From the NCBI GenBank assembly GCA_016710275.1, contig JADJXS010000001.1, forward strand, positions 2,542,001-2,606,000: a DNA stretch of 64,000 nt. The letters run 5' to 3'. A program made the translations under genes and the position numbers. Origin of the DNA: Phycisphaerales bacterium (lineage in GTDB: Bacteria; Planctomycetota; Phycisphaerae; UBA1845; Fen-1342). Shown piece by piece: positions 43,918-52,693 of the stretch (positions within the stretch are counted from its first letter, which is position 1; each line of letters starts with the position of its first letter). The notes under the pieces are model-generated. The model saw only the letters and a program-made list of their open reading frames with translations. It did no database searches and was not told the origin of the DNA.

Positions 43918-45393
43918 ATGATCCTTTTCACGCTGCTGCTGCTGTTTCAGGCCGCGGATCCCGAAGCGCTAATGCGAAAGGCGGCGGAGATTCCGGCGGC
44001 GGATCGCGTAGCGCGCTTCGTCGCGCTGTCGGGGGGCAACCCGGCTGACGCGGCGTGGGATGAGTACGCCGCCGCGACCGAAGCGATTGTGACGTGGTTC
44101 AACATGGCCGTCTCGCAGGATGCCGAGTCCTCCGCGCTGGCAGACGCGATTGAGACGAACATGGGGCGGATGCTCCTTACCGACACATGGACGCACTCGC
44201 AGCAGTTCATGATCCAGCGCTACCTGGAGTTGAACGCCGATGCGCTTGCGCGAATCAGGAAGGCGACCGCCCGTCCGACGTTTGGCCTGAAGACCGACCT
44301 CGCCGCGCCATTGAGCACCGTGAATCTGTCGGAGGCAATTCGCCCATTTACCGCCGGCCGCCTCGCGCTGCTGAAGGCCGCGGATGAGGCGCAGCGCGGC
44401 AACTGGAAGGAGGCGTGGGAGTGGAATCGTCGCGCGGCGCGCTGCACAGCGCACCTCTCGCAGGTCGCCTCCGTGCTGGCGTGGGGAGCGGCGCGGGCAA
44501 ATGAAGCCCGGCAACGGGGCCAGGCATTCGCATTCCTGCATCGAGCGCCGCAGCACGCCCCCGCGGATCCACTCTGGCAGAAGGCTGTCGACGCGCAGCG
44601 CGCCGCCTCGGACGACGCGACCTGCGAGGCCGAAGTGCTCTACTCGCTCGACTTGACGGAGCGGCTGGCGGCGTGGGCGGCAGGAAAAGCGGAGGATGCG
44701 GAGCTGGACTCGCTGGTCGAAATCGCCGTCACCGGCATTCCCGATGCGGGCGGAGCACTGGGCGAATCATCCGCGAAGTTCAAGGACGTCGCCGATTTTC
44801 GCAGAGCGATGCGCAAATGGTCCGTCGCGAAACAGCTTGACGTGGAGATCGAGCTGACGCGGTTGCTGCGCGCCGCCGCGGAGCAGCCGTTTCACGAGTT
44901 GATTCGCGAGGTGCGCGAGAAGGGCGACGACGCGCCGCTCCGCCGACGCTATCGCGAGATCAGCGAGCGCTCGCCGGCAAATCGCCTGATGTCCAACGTC
45001 GTGAACCTGCCGCCTGAGCACTCCCTGCGGCGCAGCCGCTACGCGATGACGACTGCGGAGGCGATGCGGGCCGTTGTGGCGATACTTGCCGCCCAGAAGA
45101 AGGGCGGCGGGCTGCCCGCGACGCTGGAAGCAGCGATGGCGGATGCGCGCCCAGCGGAAGCGGCCGAACGGCGCGGATCGGCGCCGGCCGGCGCTCGCCC
45201 TGCAGCGCTGCCGATGGATGCGTTCAGCGGCCAACCGCTGATCTACCGTCGAACCGGCGCGGACACCTTCACGCTCTACAGCGTCGGGTACGACGGTGAC
45301 GATGATGGCGGAAAGGCCGTGCGGCCTGAAGAGGACCAGGACGGCGACTTCGTGTTCTGGCCGCCGCAGATTCCCGAATGGATCGAAAGCTGA
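43918..45393 (+). CDS. secreted protein with 'DAFSGQPL...YSVGYDG' tail, paralogue B
   Basis: A protein of 491 residues. The N terminus is short and hydrophobic (MILFTLLLLFQAADP). The body is helical and the C terminus reads 'LPMDAFSGQPLIYRRTGADT' and then 'TLYSVGYDGDDDGG', the same tail as the protein at 38812-40176. Length and plan agree between the two, which together flank the oxidoreductase, VOC and GNAT genes. Function unknown. Confidence 0.7.
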   Translation: MILFTLLLLFQAADPEALMRKAAEIPAADRVARFVALSGGNPADAAWDEYAAATEAIVTWFNMAVSQDAESSALADAIETNMGRMLLTDTWTHSQQFMIQRYLELNADALARIRKATARPTFGLKTDLAAPLSTVNLSEAIRPFTAGRLALLKAADEAQRGNWKEAWEWNRRAARCTAHLSQVASVLAWGAARANEARQRGQAFAFLHRAPQHAPADPLWQKAVDAQRAASDDATCEAEVLYSLDLTERLAAWAAGKAEDAELDSLVEIAVTGIPDAGGALGESSAKFKDVADFRRAMRKWSVAKQLDVEIELTRLLRAAAEQPFHELIREVREKGDDAPLRRRYREISERSPANRLMSNVVNLPPEHSLRRSRYAMTTAEAMRAVVAILAAQKKGGGLPATLEAAMADARPAEAAERRGSAPAGARPAALPMDAFSGQPLIYRRTGADTFTLYSVGYDGDDDGGKAVRPEEDQDGDFVFWPPQIPEWIES

Positions 45394-45468
45394 TTCTCGT
45401 GCGTGAGCACGCGCGAACAGGTCCGCTCACTGCGGAGGTTCCAGCGGCGATGAGGGGATGGGGGCCTG

Positions 45469-45852
45469 CTACTTGCGCCGAGCCGCCGCCGCGCGAGCCA
45501 GCGCCCGGTCCGCGGGAATTCGGGCGTGCAGCATGGCATCGGCGACGCGGTAGGCAATCGCGGCGATCCGCCGTGCCTTCTCGTCGTCGTTGATGTCGGG
45601 CGTGTTGTGGTGCGAGCCGACGCCGGCGATCCACATCCCGGCAAACCAGTCACGCAGCGACACCGCCGCCGGCTGGGACGTGTCAATCGGCACGACCATG
45701 AAACCGGCCGCCTGAATGGCGCGATGCAGCGCTGGCTCTTCCATGCTGAGCGAAACTCCCTGCGCAGGGCGCGCTCCGACCGGGGTCGATGCGGCCGACC
45801 TTCCAGTTATCGGGGGAATCGCCCCAGCGGGGTAAGTCAGGCGCAAATCCAT
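45469..45852 (-). CDS. hypothetical protein, possible remnant
   Basis: A 127-residue frame. The C-terminal part 'WFAGMWIAGVGSHHNTPDINDDEKARRIAAIAYRVADAML' looks like real protein and loosely resembles the end of M28-type aminopeptidases ('HTxxDTPD...' then a closing helix). The N-terminal 40 residues are low-complexity and no catalytic zinc ligands are present. It may be the 3' remnant of a longer gene. Not recognised with confidence. Confidence 0.35.
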   Translation of the reverse strand: MDLRLTYPAGAIPPITGRSAASTPVGARPAQGVSLSMEEPALHRAIQAAGFMVVPIDTSQPAAVSLRDWFAGMWIAGVGSHHNTPDINDDEKARRIAAIAYRVADAMLHARIPADRALARAAAARRK

Positions 45853-45977
45853 CGGGGAGGGCAGCCGCGCACGTCGCCGGCCGATTCAGCCGACGAGCGA
45901 ACGAATAGTGACTGCCGCGAATCGGCCGTCGCCTCGTGCGAAGCGGAACGCCGTCGGCTGGAAACCGTCGGGAGCGA

Positions 45978-46259
45978 TCAGGCGGAACAGGCCGCCGCCG
46001 CACCGAGGTCGATCCAGCCCGCGTAGACGGCGCCGGCGCCGGCGGTTCCCATCGCGCCGAGAATCAGCGCAAGAACCGCCAGCAGGCGCTGTTCGCGACC
46101 AGCCAGCGCAATTCCCGCGCAAATCATCGCAGCCGGACCGCCCAGGTAGAGCATGCTCGGACCGAGCATGGTGAGCGGACCTCAGGTGAAGACCTGTCCG
46201 CGGATCAGCCCGGCCCCAAGGATCGGAGCGAGGGCGAACAGCAGTGCCTGAAGGCTCAT
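45978..46259 (-). pseudogene. small three-helix membrane protein interrupted by in-frame TGA
   Basis: A strong ribosome-binding site (AAGGAG, eight bases before ATG 46259) opens a frame that reads MSLQALLFALAPILGAGLIR... for 25 codons, then TGA at 46184-46182. It continues in the same frame as hydrophobic protein (GPLTMLGPSMLYLGGPAAM...) to the stop at 45978. Without the TGA it would be a 93-residue protein with three membrane helices. TGG (Trp) to TGA is a single change. The alternatives are a recent nonsense mutation, restart at the ATG 46169, recoding, or a sequencing error. No family is recognised. Confidence 0.5.
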
Positions 46260-46619
46260 TCCGCGATTCTCCTTGCGCACCGGCGCATCTGACAACCCCG
46301 TCGCGCCAGCGCTTCCTTTTCATCGGTCCGGCCGGGCAGCCTCTGCGGCCGGATACACGATTCTGGTCGGCCGCGTCCTTGCGGGCGACCCCCTGATCCT
46401 ATCCCGCAGCCGGTCGGGCGTCAGAACCGGCCGACGGCAGAATCCCGGTGTGGGATCGGCGCGCCAAGCGCTGTTTGATCAGGTCGGCTATCCTAACCAC
46501 ACGACGTGTGTCCGCGGATGAATGCGGGCAGCGTGTGGGCCTGCCGCGCACTGCGCGCCGGCCGATCCGCCGCCGCCGGGTTGCGGAAGCGAGTCAGAGC
46601 GAATCAAGGGAGCCGATCG

Positions 46620-46979
46620 ATGCGAAGGCTTGGACTGACGTTGTTCGTATGCGGGTTCGTGGGGGTGCTGAGCGGCTGCGCCGAGAAGTTCACGCGCGAT
46701 CGCTTCGACATCATCACGGTCGGTGTTGAGGATCGAGAGGACGTCGTCCGCATTCTGGGCGAACCGCGTTACCGCGCGGGCGACGAGATGTACTTTGAAG
46801 ACCTCGACCGCCACCTGCACGCGCGCGTGTTCTTCGGAGCGGATGGCCGCGTGCGCGGGAAGGAATGGATGGATGCGCGGCGCGGGGAATGGGACGGCCG
46901 TCACCCGGACACCGACCCCCCGCCGCAGGGCGAGGTGCGCGAATCGCGGCGCAAGAGCACAACGGTGGACGACGATTGA
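46620..46979 (+). CDS. BamE/SmpA-like lipoprotein
   Basis: A protein of 119 residues from ATG 46620. The lipoprotein signal 'LTLFVCGFVGVLSGC' is followed by 'DRFDIITVGVEDREDVVRILGEPRYRAGDEMYFEDLDRHLHARVFFGADGRV', the SmpA/OmlA pattern in which a short helix after 'VGxxDRxxVxxxLGxP' precedes a three-stranded sheet. BamE proteins stabilise the outer-membrane assembly machine, but many planctomycete paralogues are of unknown role. The tail is charged and disordered. Confidence 0.65.
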   Translation: MRRLGLTLFVCGFVGVLSGCAEKFTRDRFDIITVGVEDREDVVRILGEPRYRAGDEMYFEDLDRHLHARVFFGADGRVRGKEWMDARRGEWDGRHPDTDPPPQGEVRESRRKSTTVDDD

Positions 46980-47020
46980 AACGCGCCGCGTTCAAATGAA
47001 CCGGCGCAATCTGCGGAAAT

Positions 47021-47111
47021 CGGAGAGGGCGGGATTCGAACCCGCGGTACCGGCATTCACCAGTACGACGGTTTAGCAAACCGTTGCCTTCAGCCGCTCG
47101 GCCACCTCTCC
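47021..47111 (-). tRNA. tRNA-Ser (anticodon GCT)
   Basis: A 91-base minus-strand cloverleaf. The acceptor GGAGAGG pairs with CCTCTCC (discriminator G). The D-arm is GCCGAGCGGCTGAAGGC, the anticodon loop TTGCTAA sits in the stem ACGGT/ACCGT, a long variable arm follows as expected for serine, and the T-arm is GCGGGTTCGAATCCCGC. No CCA is encoded. Confidence 0.95.
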
Positions 47112-47299
47112 CTGCCGGCCGTCGCCGGCCACCGAGTCTCATCGGCGAACGGCGCGATCCGGGCAAAGCCGCGACATTGTTGCCCGGTTCTGCCCGGGCG
47201 TCAACGAGACAGGCGGCGCGCGGCCGATTCGGACGAAACTCCCCTAGAGCGTGAAATGGGGGGCGGGATCGTCGAACAGGAAGCCGGAATCGGGTGAAC

Positions 47300-47974
47300 A
47301 TGGCAACCGCGACGCCCGTCCAGAAAACCTGGCGCCGATCCGTGCCGCTGGTCGCCTCCCGCGCACCCGCGCGATTCCCTGTTCGCATCCGCGCACTGTC
47401 GGCGCTTCGACACACTCTGTCTGCCGCGTGGCTTCTGATCGTCGCCGCCGGCGGTTGCGCCTACCACGTCTCGCCACCCGCGGCAGTGCAGGAACCGGCC
47501 ACCGCATATGTCGCGGACCTGGGCTATCACGCCAGCCTGCTGCTGCCCGCGGAGGATGGCGGTTACGTGGAATTCGCGTACGGGCAGTGGCGCTGGTTCG
47601 CACTCAATGAAGACCGCTGGTTCGACGCGATCGGGGCGATGCTGATTCCGCAGCGCGGGGCGCTCGCGCGGCGGATGCTGGTCGCTCCCGAAAGCGCTCG
47701 GGAACTGGGGGCGGCGGTCGGTGCGGAGACCGTGCTTGCGATCGTCGTGGAGGCCGAGCGGGCTGCCGCTTTGCGCGGACGATTGAACCGCCGCTGGGAA
47801 CAGGCAGCGCAGACGGCTCATTACAACCCGATGATCGGCATGACGCTGGTTCACGACCCCGGCGACTACTCGGCGCTGCACAACTGCAACAGCGTCGTCG
47901 CCCAGTGGCTGCGCGAACTGGGCTGCCGCGTGCGGGGCGGCGCGGTGTGGGCGGATTTCCGCATGGATGATTGA
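47300..47974 (+). CDS. DUF2459-like lipoprotein
   Basis: A protein of 224 residues from ATG 47300 (GTG 47294 also in frame). A lipoprotein signal with lipobox AAGGC ends near residue 52. The body reads 'TAYVADLGYHASLLLPAEDGGYVEFAYGQWRWFALNEDRWFDAIGAML', and near the C terminus 'HNCNSVVAQWLRELGC', positions that match the DUF2459/TIGR02117 family (cysteine-histidine pattern near the end). The family is uncharacterised and may be a papain-like fold. It converges with the NagB-LmbE gene. Confidence 0.6.
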   Translation: MATATPVQKTWRRSVPLVASRAPARFPVRIRALSALRHTLSAAWLLIVAAGGCAYHVSPPAAVQEPATAYVADLGYHASLLLPAEDGGYVEFAYGQWRWFALNEDRWFDAIGAMLIPQRGALARRMLVAPESARELGAAVGAETVLAIVVEAERAAALRGRLNRRWEQAAQTAHYNPMIGMTLVHDPGDYSALHNCNSVVAQWLRELGCRVRGGAVWADFRMDD

Positions 47975-48053
47975 ACCAACCGAGCGCGTCATTGCGAAGC
48001 AGCGCGGCCCGCCGCGACCGATTGAACCGGCCTGCGCGAGGCTGTCGCCCCGA

Positions 48054-50009
48054 CTATTCCGCGGTCGAGCTCCAGCGCACAAACGCCTCGATCGCCTGGT
48101 ACTCCGGCAGGCCGAGCTTGTCGTACAACTCGGCCGTGGCGCGGTTGCGATCCTCGGCGCGCTGCCAGAACTCGCGCGTGTCCCACGGACCGGGGAAGAG
48201 TGCCTTGTCCTTCTGGGACTCGTGATAGAAAATCGCGGTTCGCTTGCGTTCGACCTCATCCGGCGACAGCGGAACGGCCATCTCGATCTGGTGCGGCTCC
48301 CATTCCTGCCACGCCCCGCGATACAGCCAGGCCTCGCAGTGCTTCATCCAGCTACGCGTGGCGAGCCGCTTGAGTGCGGCGTCAATCGCGGCAAGGCAGA
48401 CGCGATGGGTGCCGTGCGGATCGGAGAGATCGCCGGCGGCGTATAGCTGCTGCGGCTGCACGTGGTCGAGCAAGTCCACGATGATCTGCACGTCGGCCTC
48501 GCCGAGCGGCTTCTTCTTGACGCGGCCGGTTTCATAGAACGGCAGATCGAGGAAGTGCACGTTTTCCGGTTTCACGCCGCTGTAGTGGGCCGCGGCGCGG
48601 GCCTCGCTTCGCCGGATCAGCGCCTTGATTTTCTGCAGCTCGGGCGTGTCAATTTCGCCGGGGCGCTTCCGCGCGACAAATGCCTCCACCGCCTGCTCGA
48701 TCGTGCTGACCTGCTTTTCCTCGAGCAGGTTGAACGCCCGCGCAAACTCCGTCACGAAATCGCAATGGCGGATGGCCTTGTCGTCGAACACCGCGATGTT
48801 GCCGGAGGTCTGGTAGGCGACGTGCACCTCATGCCCCTGCTCACAGAGCCGGGAGAAGGTGCCGCCCATGCTGATCACGTCGTCATCGGGGTGCGGACTG
48901 AACACGACGACGCGCTTCGGAAAAGCGTCGGTCGAACCATCCGCCCGGTTGCGCCCGGGCTTGCCGCCCGGCCAACCGGTGATCGTGTTCTGCAGGCCCC
49001 GGAAGATGCGAATGTTCAGGTCATAGGCGCTGCCGCCCTCGCTCAGCAGCTCCTGCAGGCCGTGCTCGTTGTAGTCCTCCGCGACCAGCTTGAGCACCGG
49101 CTTGCCGACCTTGAGCGCCAGCCAGATCACCGCGCGGCGCGTGATCTGCTCATCCCACTTCTCACCGCGCTCCGCCAGCGGCCCCAGCAGCCACGGCGTT
49201 TTGACCGGCGTCAGCTCGGACGCAGCGGCCGGATCGAGAACGAATTGCGCGTCGGGATGCTCCTGAAGGAAGCTCGCGGCGACGCTCACGTTGACTGGTC
49301 CCTCGACCGATTCGCGGATGATCCGCGCCTTGCCCTCGCCGAAGGCCATCAACAGAATGCGCCGCGCGTCGAGAATCGACCCTACGCCCATCGTGATCGC
49401 GCGGCGCGGAACGTTCCACTCGCCGAAGAAGTCGCTGGCCGCGTCGAGGCGCGTCACGCGATCGAGCGTGATCAACCGCGTGCGGCTGTTGCGGCTCGAT
49501 CCCGGCTCGTTGAAGCCGATGTGTCCGGTCCGGCCGACGCCGAGAATCTGCAGGTCGATGCCGCCCGCGTCGCGGATCGTCTGCTCGTACCGCTCGCAGG
49601 CTGCGACGATCCGATCCTGCGCCAGCGTGCCGTCCGGCACGTGCACGTTGCGCTTGTCGATGTCGATGTGATCGAAGAGATACTCCGCCATGAAGCGCTG
49701 ATAGCTCTGGAGCGCGTCGGGCGACATCGGCCAGTACTCGTCCAGATTGAACGTCACCACGCTGGCGAAACTCAGCCCCTCTTCGCGGTGCATGCGCACC
49801 AGTTCGTCATATACGCCCTGCGGCGTGCTGCCGGTAGCCAGCCCCAGCACGCAGCGCTGGCCTTTCGCCGCCTTCTCACGGATCAGGGTTGCGATTTCGT
49901 GTGCGACGGCGACGCTCGCATCCTGCGCGGATTGAAACATGAGCGTGTTGGGCGTCACGCGCCGGCACGACGGGCGGCGCGACGCGGGCTGCGACGAAAG
50001 TGCGGTCAT
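48054..50009 (-). CDS. glucosamine-6-phosphate deaminase fused to LmbE/PIG-L-type deacetylase
   Basis: A two-domain protein of 651 residues from ATG 50009; the longer frame overlaps the divergent SDR gene and is rejected. Residues 25-290 are NagB-like ('LGLATGSTPQGVYDELVRMH', 'VVTFNLDEYWPM', 'GVGRTGHIGFNEPGS'). Residues from about 370 are a LmbE/PIG-L zinc hydrolase ('VFSPHPDDDVISMGGTFSRL', 'DLSDPHGTHRVCLAAID'). NagB converts glucosamine-6-phosphate to fructose-6-phosphate and ammonia. LmbE proteins remove acetyl groups from GlcNAc-type substrates, so one polypeptide could carry out two sequential steps. Similar fusions are known in Bacteroidota. Confidence 0.9.
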   Translation of the reverse strand: MTALSSQPASRRPSCRRVTPNTLMFQSAQDASVAVAHEIATLIREKAAKGQRCVLGLATGSTPQGVYDELVRMHREEGLSFASVVTFNLDEYWPMSPDALQSYQRFMAEYLFDHIDIDKRNVHVPDGTLAQDRIVAACERYEQTIRDAGGIDLQILGVGRTGHIGFNEPGSSRNSRTRLITLDRVTRLDAASDFFGEWNVPRRAITMGVGSILDARRILLMAFGEGKARIIRESVEGPVNVSVAASFLQEHPDAQFVLDPAAASELTPVKTPWLLGPLAERGEKWDEQITRRAVIWLALKVGKPVLKLVAEDYNEHGLQELLSEGGSAYDLNIRIFRGLQNTITGWPGGKPGRNRADGSTDAFPKRVVVFSPHPDDDVISMGGTFSRLCEQGHEVHVAYQTSGNIAVFDDKAIRHCDFVTEFARAFNLLEEKQVSTIEQAVEAFVARKRPGEIDTPELQKIKALIRRSEARAAAHYSGVKPENVHFLDLPFYETGRVKKKPLGEADVQIIVDLLDHVQPQQLYAAGDLSDPHGTHRVCLAAIDAALKRLATRSWMKHCEAWLYRGAWQEWEPHQIEMAVPLSPDEVERKRTAIFYHESQKDKALFPGPWDTREFWQRAEDRNRATAELYDKLGLPEYQAIEAFVRWSSTAE

Positions 50010-50208
50010 CGAGCAAGTCTCCGTCAAAGCCGACTGCGCAGCGTCATTCCTTGACGGCGCAGCCGGCTCCAAAGCGTTATATAACAATATCCGGAGCGGC
50101 CCGCCGCGGGGTGCGGATTGCCGCGGTGCAAGTCCGGCAGGTCGATGATACCCTCCCGTTCGGCAGGGTTCGATGATCTCCCCTGGTTCTAGTGCCGGAG
50201 CCACGCTG

Positions 50209-50994
50209 ATGATCCAGTTTTCAGGTCGCCGGGCGCTCGTCTGCGGCAGCACGCAGGGCATCGGCCGCGCGACCGCCGATCGGCTGGCCGGGCTGGGCGC
50301 TCGCATCACGCTGCTGGCCCGGGATGAACAGGCGCTCGCTGCCGTAGTGGCGGAACTGCCGCGCGTGAACGGGGCGGAGCATGATGCACTGACGGCTGAC
50401 TTTCGCGAGCCGAAGGTCGTGGGCGAGGTCGTTCGATCGCATGTGGCGCGCAGCGGGCCGATTGAGATTCTGATCAACAACACCGGCGGTCCGCCCGCCG
50501 GCCCCCTGCTCGATGCCGCGCCGCAGGCATTCATCGACGCCGTCACCATGCACGTTTGCTGCAATCACGTACTGGCTCAGGCATTGGTGCCGGGCATGCG
50601 GGAGCGCGGCTACGGGCGGATCATCAACATCATCTCGACATCCGTGCGCCAGCCGATCCCCGGCCTGGGCGTGTCGAACACGATCCGGGCGGCGGTCGCG
50701 GCCTGGGCAAAGACGCTGGCCGGCGAACTGGCTCCGCACGCGATCACGGTGAACAACGTGCTTCCGGGCTATACGTCCACCGGGCGGCTTTCGGCGCTGA
50801 TCCGCACCCGCGCGGAGCGACAGGGCGTGGCGACCGAGAGCGTGGAGGAATCAATGCGCCGCGAGACGCCGCTGGGCCGATTCGCCGCTCCGGAGGAAAT
50901 CGCGGACGCGGTCGCGTTTCTCGCATCCGATGCGGCGGGGTACATCACCGGCGTCAGCCTGCCGGTGGATGGCGGGCGGATCGCGGCGATCTGA
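50209..50994 (+). CDS. short-chain dehydrogenase/reductase lacking the usual YxxxK
   Basis: A protein of 261 residues from ATG 50209. It keeps the Rossmann motif 'VCGSTQGIGRATADRLAGLGARI', 'NNTGGPPAGPL' and the C-terminal 'FLASDAAGYITGVSLPVDGG'. After the catalytic-type serine stretch 'IINIISTSVRQPIPGLGVSNTIRAAVAAWAKTLA', the Tyr and Lys of the standard YxxxK are replaced by Asn and Arg (SNTIR). This variant recurs in a subgroup of SDR proteins, so reductase activity is not certain. The aldehyde dehydrogenase gene starts 48 bp later, and the two are probably co-expressed. Confidence 0.8.
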   Translation: MIQFSGRRALVCGSTQGIGRATADRLAGLGARITLLARDEQALAAVVAELPRVNGAEHDALTADFREPKVVGEVVRSHVARSGPIEILINNTGGPPAGPLLDAAPQAFIDAVTMHVCCNHVLAQALVPGMRERGYGRIINIISTSVRQPIPGLGVSNTIRAAVAAWAKTLAGELAPHAITVNNVLPGYTSTGRLSALIRTRAERQGVATESVEESMRRETPLGRFAAPEEIADAVAFLASDAAGYITGVSLPVDGGRIAAI

Positions 50995-51042
50995 AGTGCG
51001 CCGATTGCGCTGGTTTGCGTGGCATTGTCGCGGAGGACCGCC

Positions 51043-52491
51043 TTGCAGCGGATTCTGAACTACATCGACGGCGAACAGCGACCGGCCGTCGGCGGCGGGG
51101 AGATTGAGGTCTTTGAGCCGGCGGTGGGATCGGCCTACGCGCTGGCCCCGGACAGTGACGAGCGCGACCTGGATGCCGCGATTGTCGCAGCGCAGCGCGC
51201 GTTTCCGGCGTGGTCCCGCAAGAGCGCCGAACAGCGCTCGGAGCATCTTCTCGCGATTGCCGCTGCGATCGAGGCCCGGCTGGAGGAATTCGCCCGGGCG
51301 GAATCCATCGACACCGGCAAGCCGATCTCGCTGGCGCGGAGCATGGACATCCCGCGCAGCGTCCGCAATTTTCGTTTCTTCGCTACGGCCGTGCTGCACG
51401 AGCGAAGCGATGCGCATGTTACGGATCACGCGGCACTGAATTACACGCTGCGGCGCCCGCGCGGCGTGGCCGGGCTGATTTCGCCGTGGAACCTGCCGCT
51501 CTACCTGCTGAGCTGGAAAATCGCCCCGGCGCTGGCGGTCGGCAACACGGCGGTCGCCAAACCGAGCGAAATCACGCCGATGACGGCCCACCTGCTGGCG
51601 GACGTGTGCCGCAAGGCCGGCTTGCCGCCGGGCGTCCTCAACATTGTTCACGGTCTGGGGCCAAAGGTCGGAGCGCCGATCGCATCCGACCCGCGCATCG
51701 GGACGATTTCGTTTACGGGCGGCACCGCCACGGGGCGCCTGATCGCGCAGGCGGCGGCGCCGCACTTCAAGAAGCTGGCGCTGGAGATGGGCGGAAAGAA
51801 CGCGACGATCGTCTTTGCCGACGCGGATTTCGAGCAGGCTGTCACAGAGAGCGTGCGAGCCGCGTTCGCCAACCAGGGGCAGGTGTGCCTGTGCGGCTCG
51901 CGCGTACTCGTCCATGAGTCGATCTTCGATCGCTTCGTGGACGCATTCGCGCAGCGCACCGCCGCGCTGCGCATGGGCGATCCGCTCGACGACGCGACGC
52001 AACAGGGGGCGCTTTCGTCGCGGGCGCACCTTGAAAAGGTGCGCGGCTACGTCGCCCTCGCGCGCGAAGAGGGCGGCCGGATCATCTGCGGCGACGCGCC
52101 GCCCGCGCTGCCGGAGCGCTGTCGCGGCGGGTGGTTCCACCCCCCTACCGTGCTCACCGGCCTCGGCCCCGACTGCCGCGTGAACCAGGAGGAGATTTTC
52201 GGGCCGGTGGTGACGATTCTGCCGTTCGGCGACGACGCCGAAGCGGTCGCACGAGCGAACGCGACGGTCTATGGCCTGTCAGCGTCCATCTGGACGAACG
52301 ATCTAAACCGTGCGCAGCGAGTCAGCGAACAGCTCGATGTCGGCACGGTGTGGGTTAACTGCTGGCTATTGCGTGACTTGCGCGTGCCGTTCGGCGGGAT
52401 GAAGCGCAGCGGACTGGGGCGCGAGGGCGGCGACGAGGCCCTGCGATTCTTCACCGAGCCGAAAAATGTCTGTATCCGCCGAGCGGATTGA
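51043..52491 (+). CDS. aldehyde dehydrogenase, 2-aminomuconate/hydroxymuconate semialdehyde type
   Basis: A protein of 482 residues starting at TTG 51043, with GGAGG six bases upstream. The NAD fold motif is 'GTISFTGGTATGRLI', the general-base Glu lies in 'LALEMGGKNATIV', and the catalytic cysteine in 'FANQGQVCLCGSR'. The end 'GTVWVNCWLLRDLRVPFGGMKRSGLGREGG' is characteristic of the AmnC/XylG/ALDH8A1 branch, which oxidises ring-cleavage semialdehydes. No ring-cleavage dioxygenase lies in the window. The true substrate is therefore open. Confidence 0.88.
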   Translation: MQRILNYIDGEQRPAVGGGEIEVFEPAVGSAYALAPDSDERDLDAAIVAAQRAFPAWSRKSAEQRSEHLLAIAAAIEARLEEFARAESIDTGKPISLARSMDIPRSVRNFRFFATAVLHERSDAHVTDHAALNYTLRRPRGVAGLISPWNLPLYLLSWKIAPALAVGNTAVAKPSEITPMTAHLLADVCRKAGLPPGVLNIVHGLGPKVGAPIASDPRIGTISFTGGTATGRLIAQAAAPHFKKLALEMGGKNATIVFADADFEQAVTESVRAAFANQGQVCLCGSRVLVHESIFDRFVDAFAQRTAALRMGDPLDDATQQGALSSRAHLEKVRGYVALAREEGGRIICGDAPPALPERCRGGWFHPPTVLTGLGPDCRVNQEEIFGPVVTILPFGDDAEAVARANATVYGLSASIWTNDLNRAQRVSEQLDVGTVWVNCWLLRDLRVPFGGMKRSGLGREGGDEALRFFTEPKNVCIRRAD

Positions 52492-52693
52492 CCCCCCTGC
52501 CCGATCGGGTGCTTGTTTTCGGGCGGACCGGCTTCAAAACAGAATCCGGCAGCGATTTTGCGCCACAACTCTTGCCGCGGCAGTTGGCTACGGCATAGCA
52601 TTCGACAAGCCCCCAGAGCGGTTTTGCCGCATGCGCCAGGACGTCCCTCTCCCCTAGCTGGCGCGAGAGTCCTATAATTTCAGGAGGACGTCC

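Noticed and set aside
52673..52686. TATAAT directly before AGGAGG of the dockerin protein gene as a -10 box
   Set aside because: The predicted start would fall within the ribosome-binding site and no -35 is found at 16-18 bases; probably chance.
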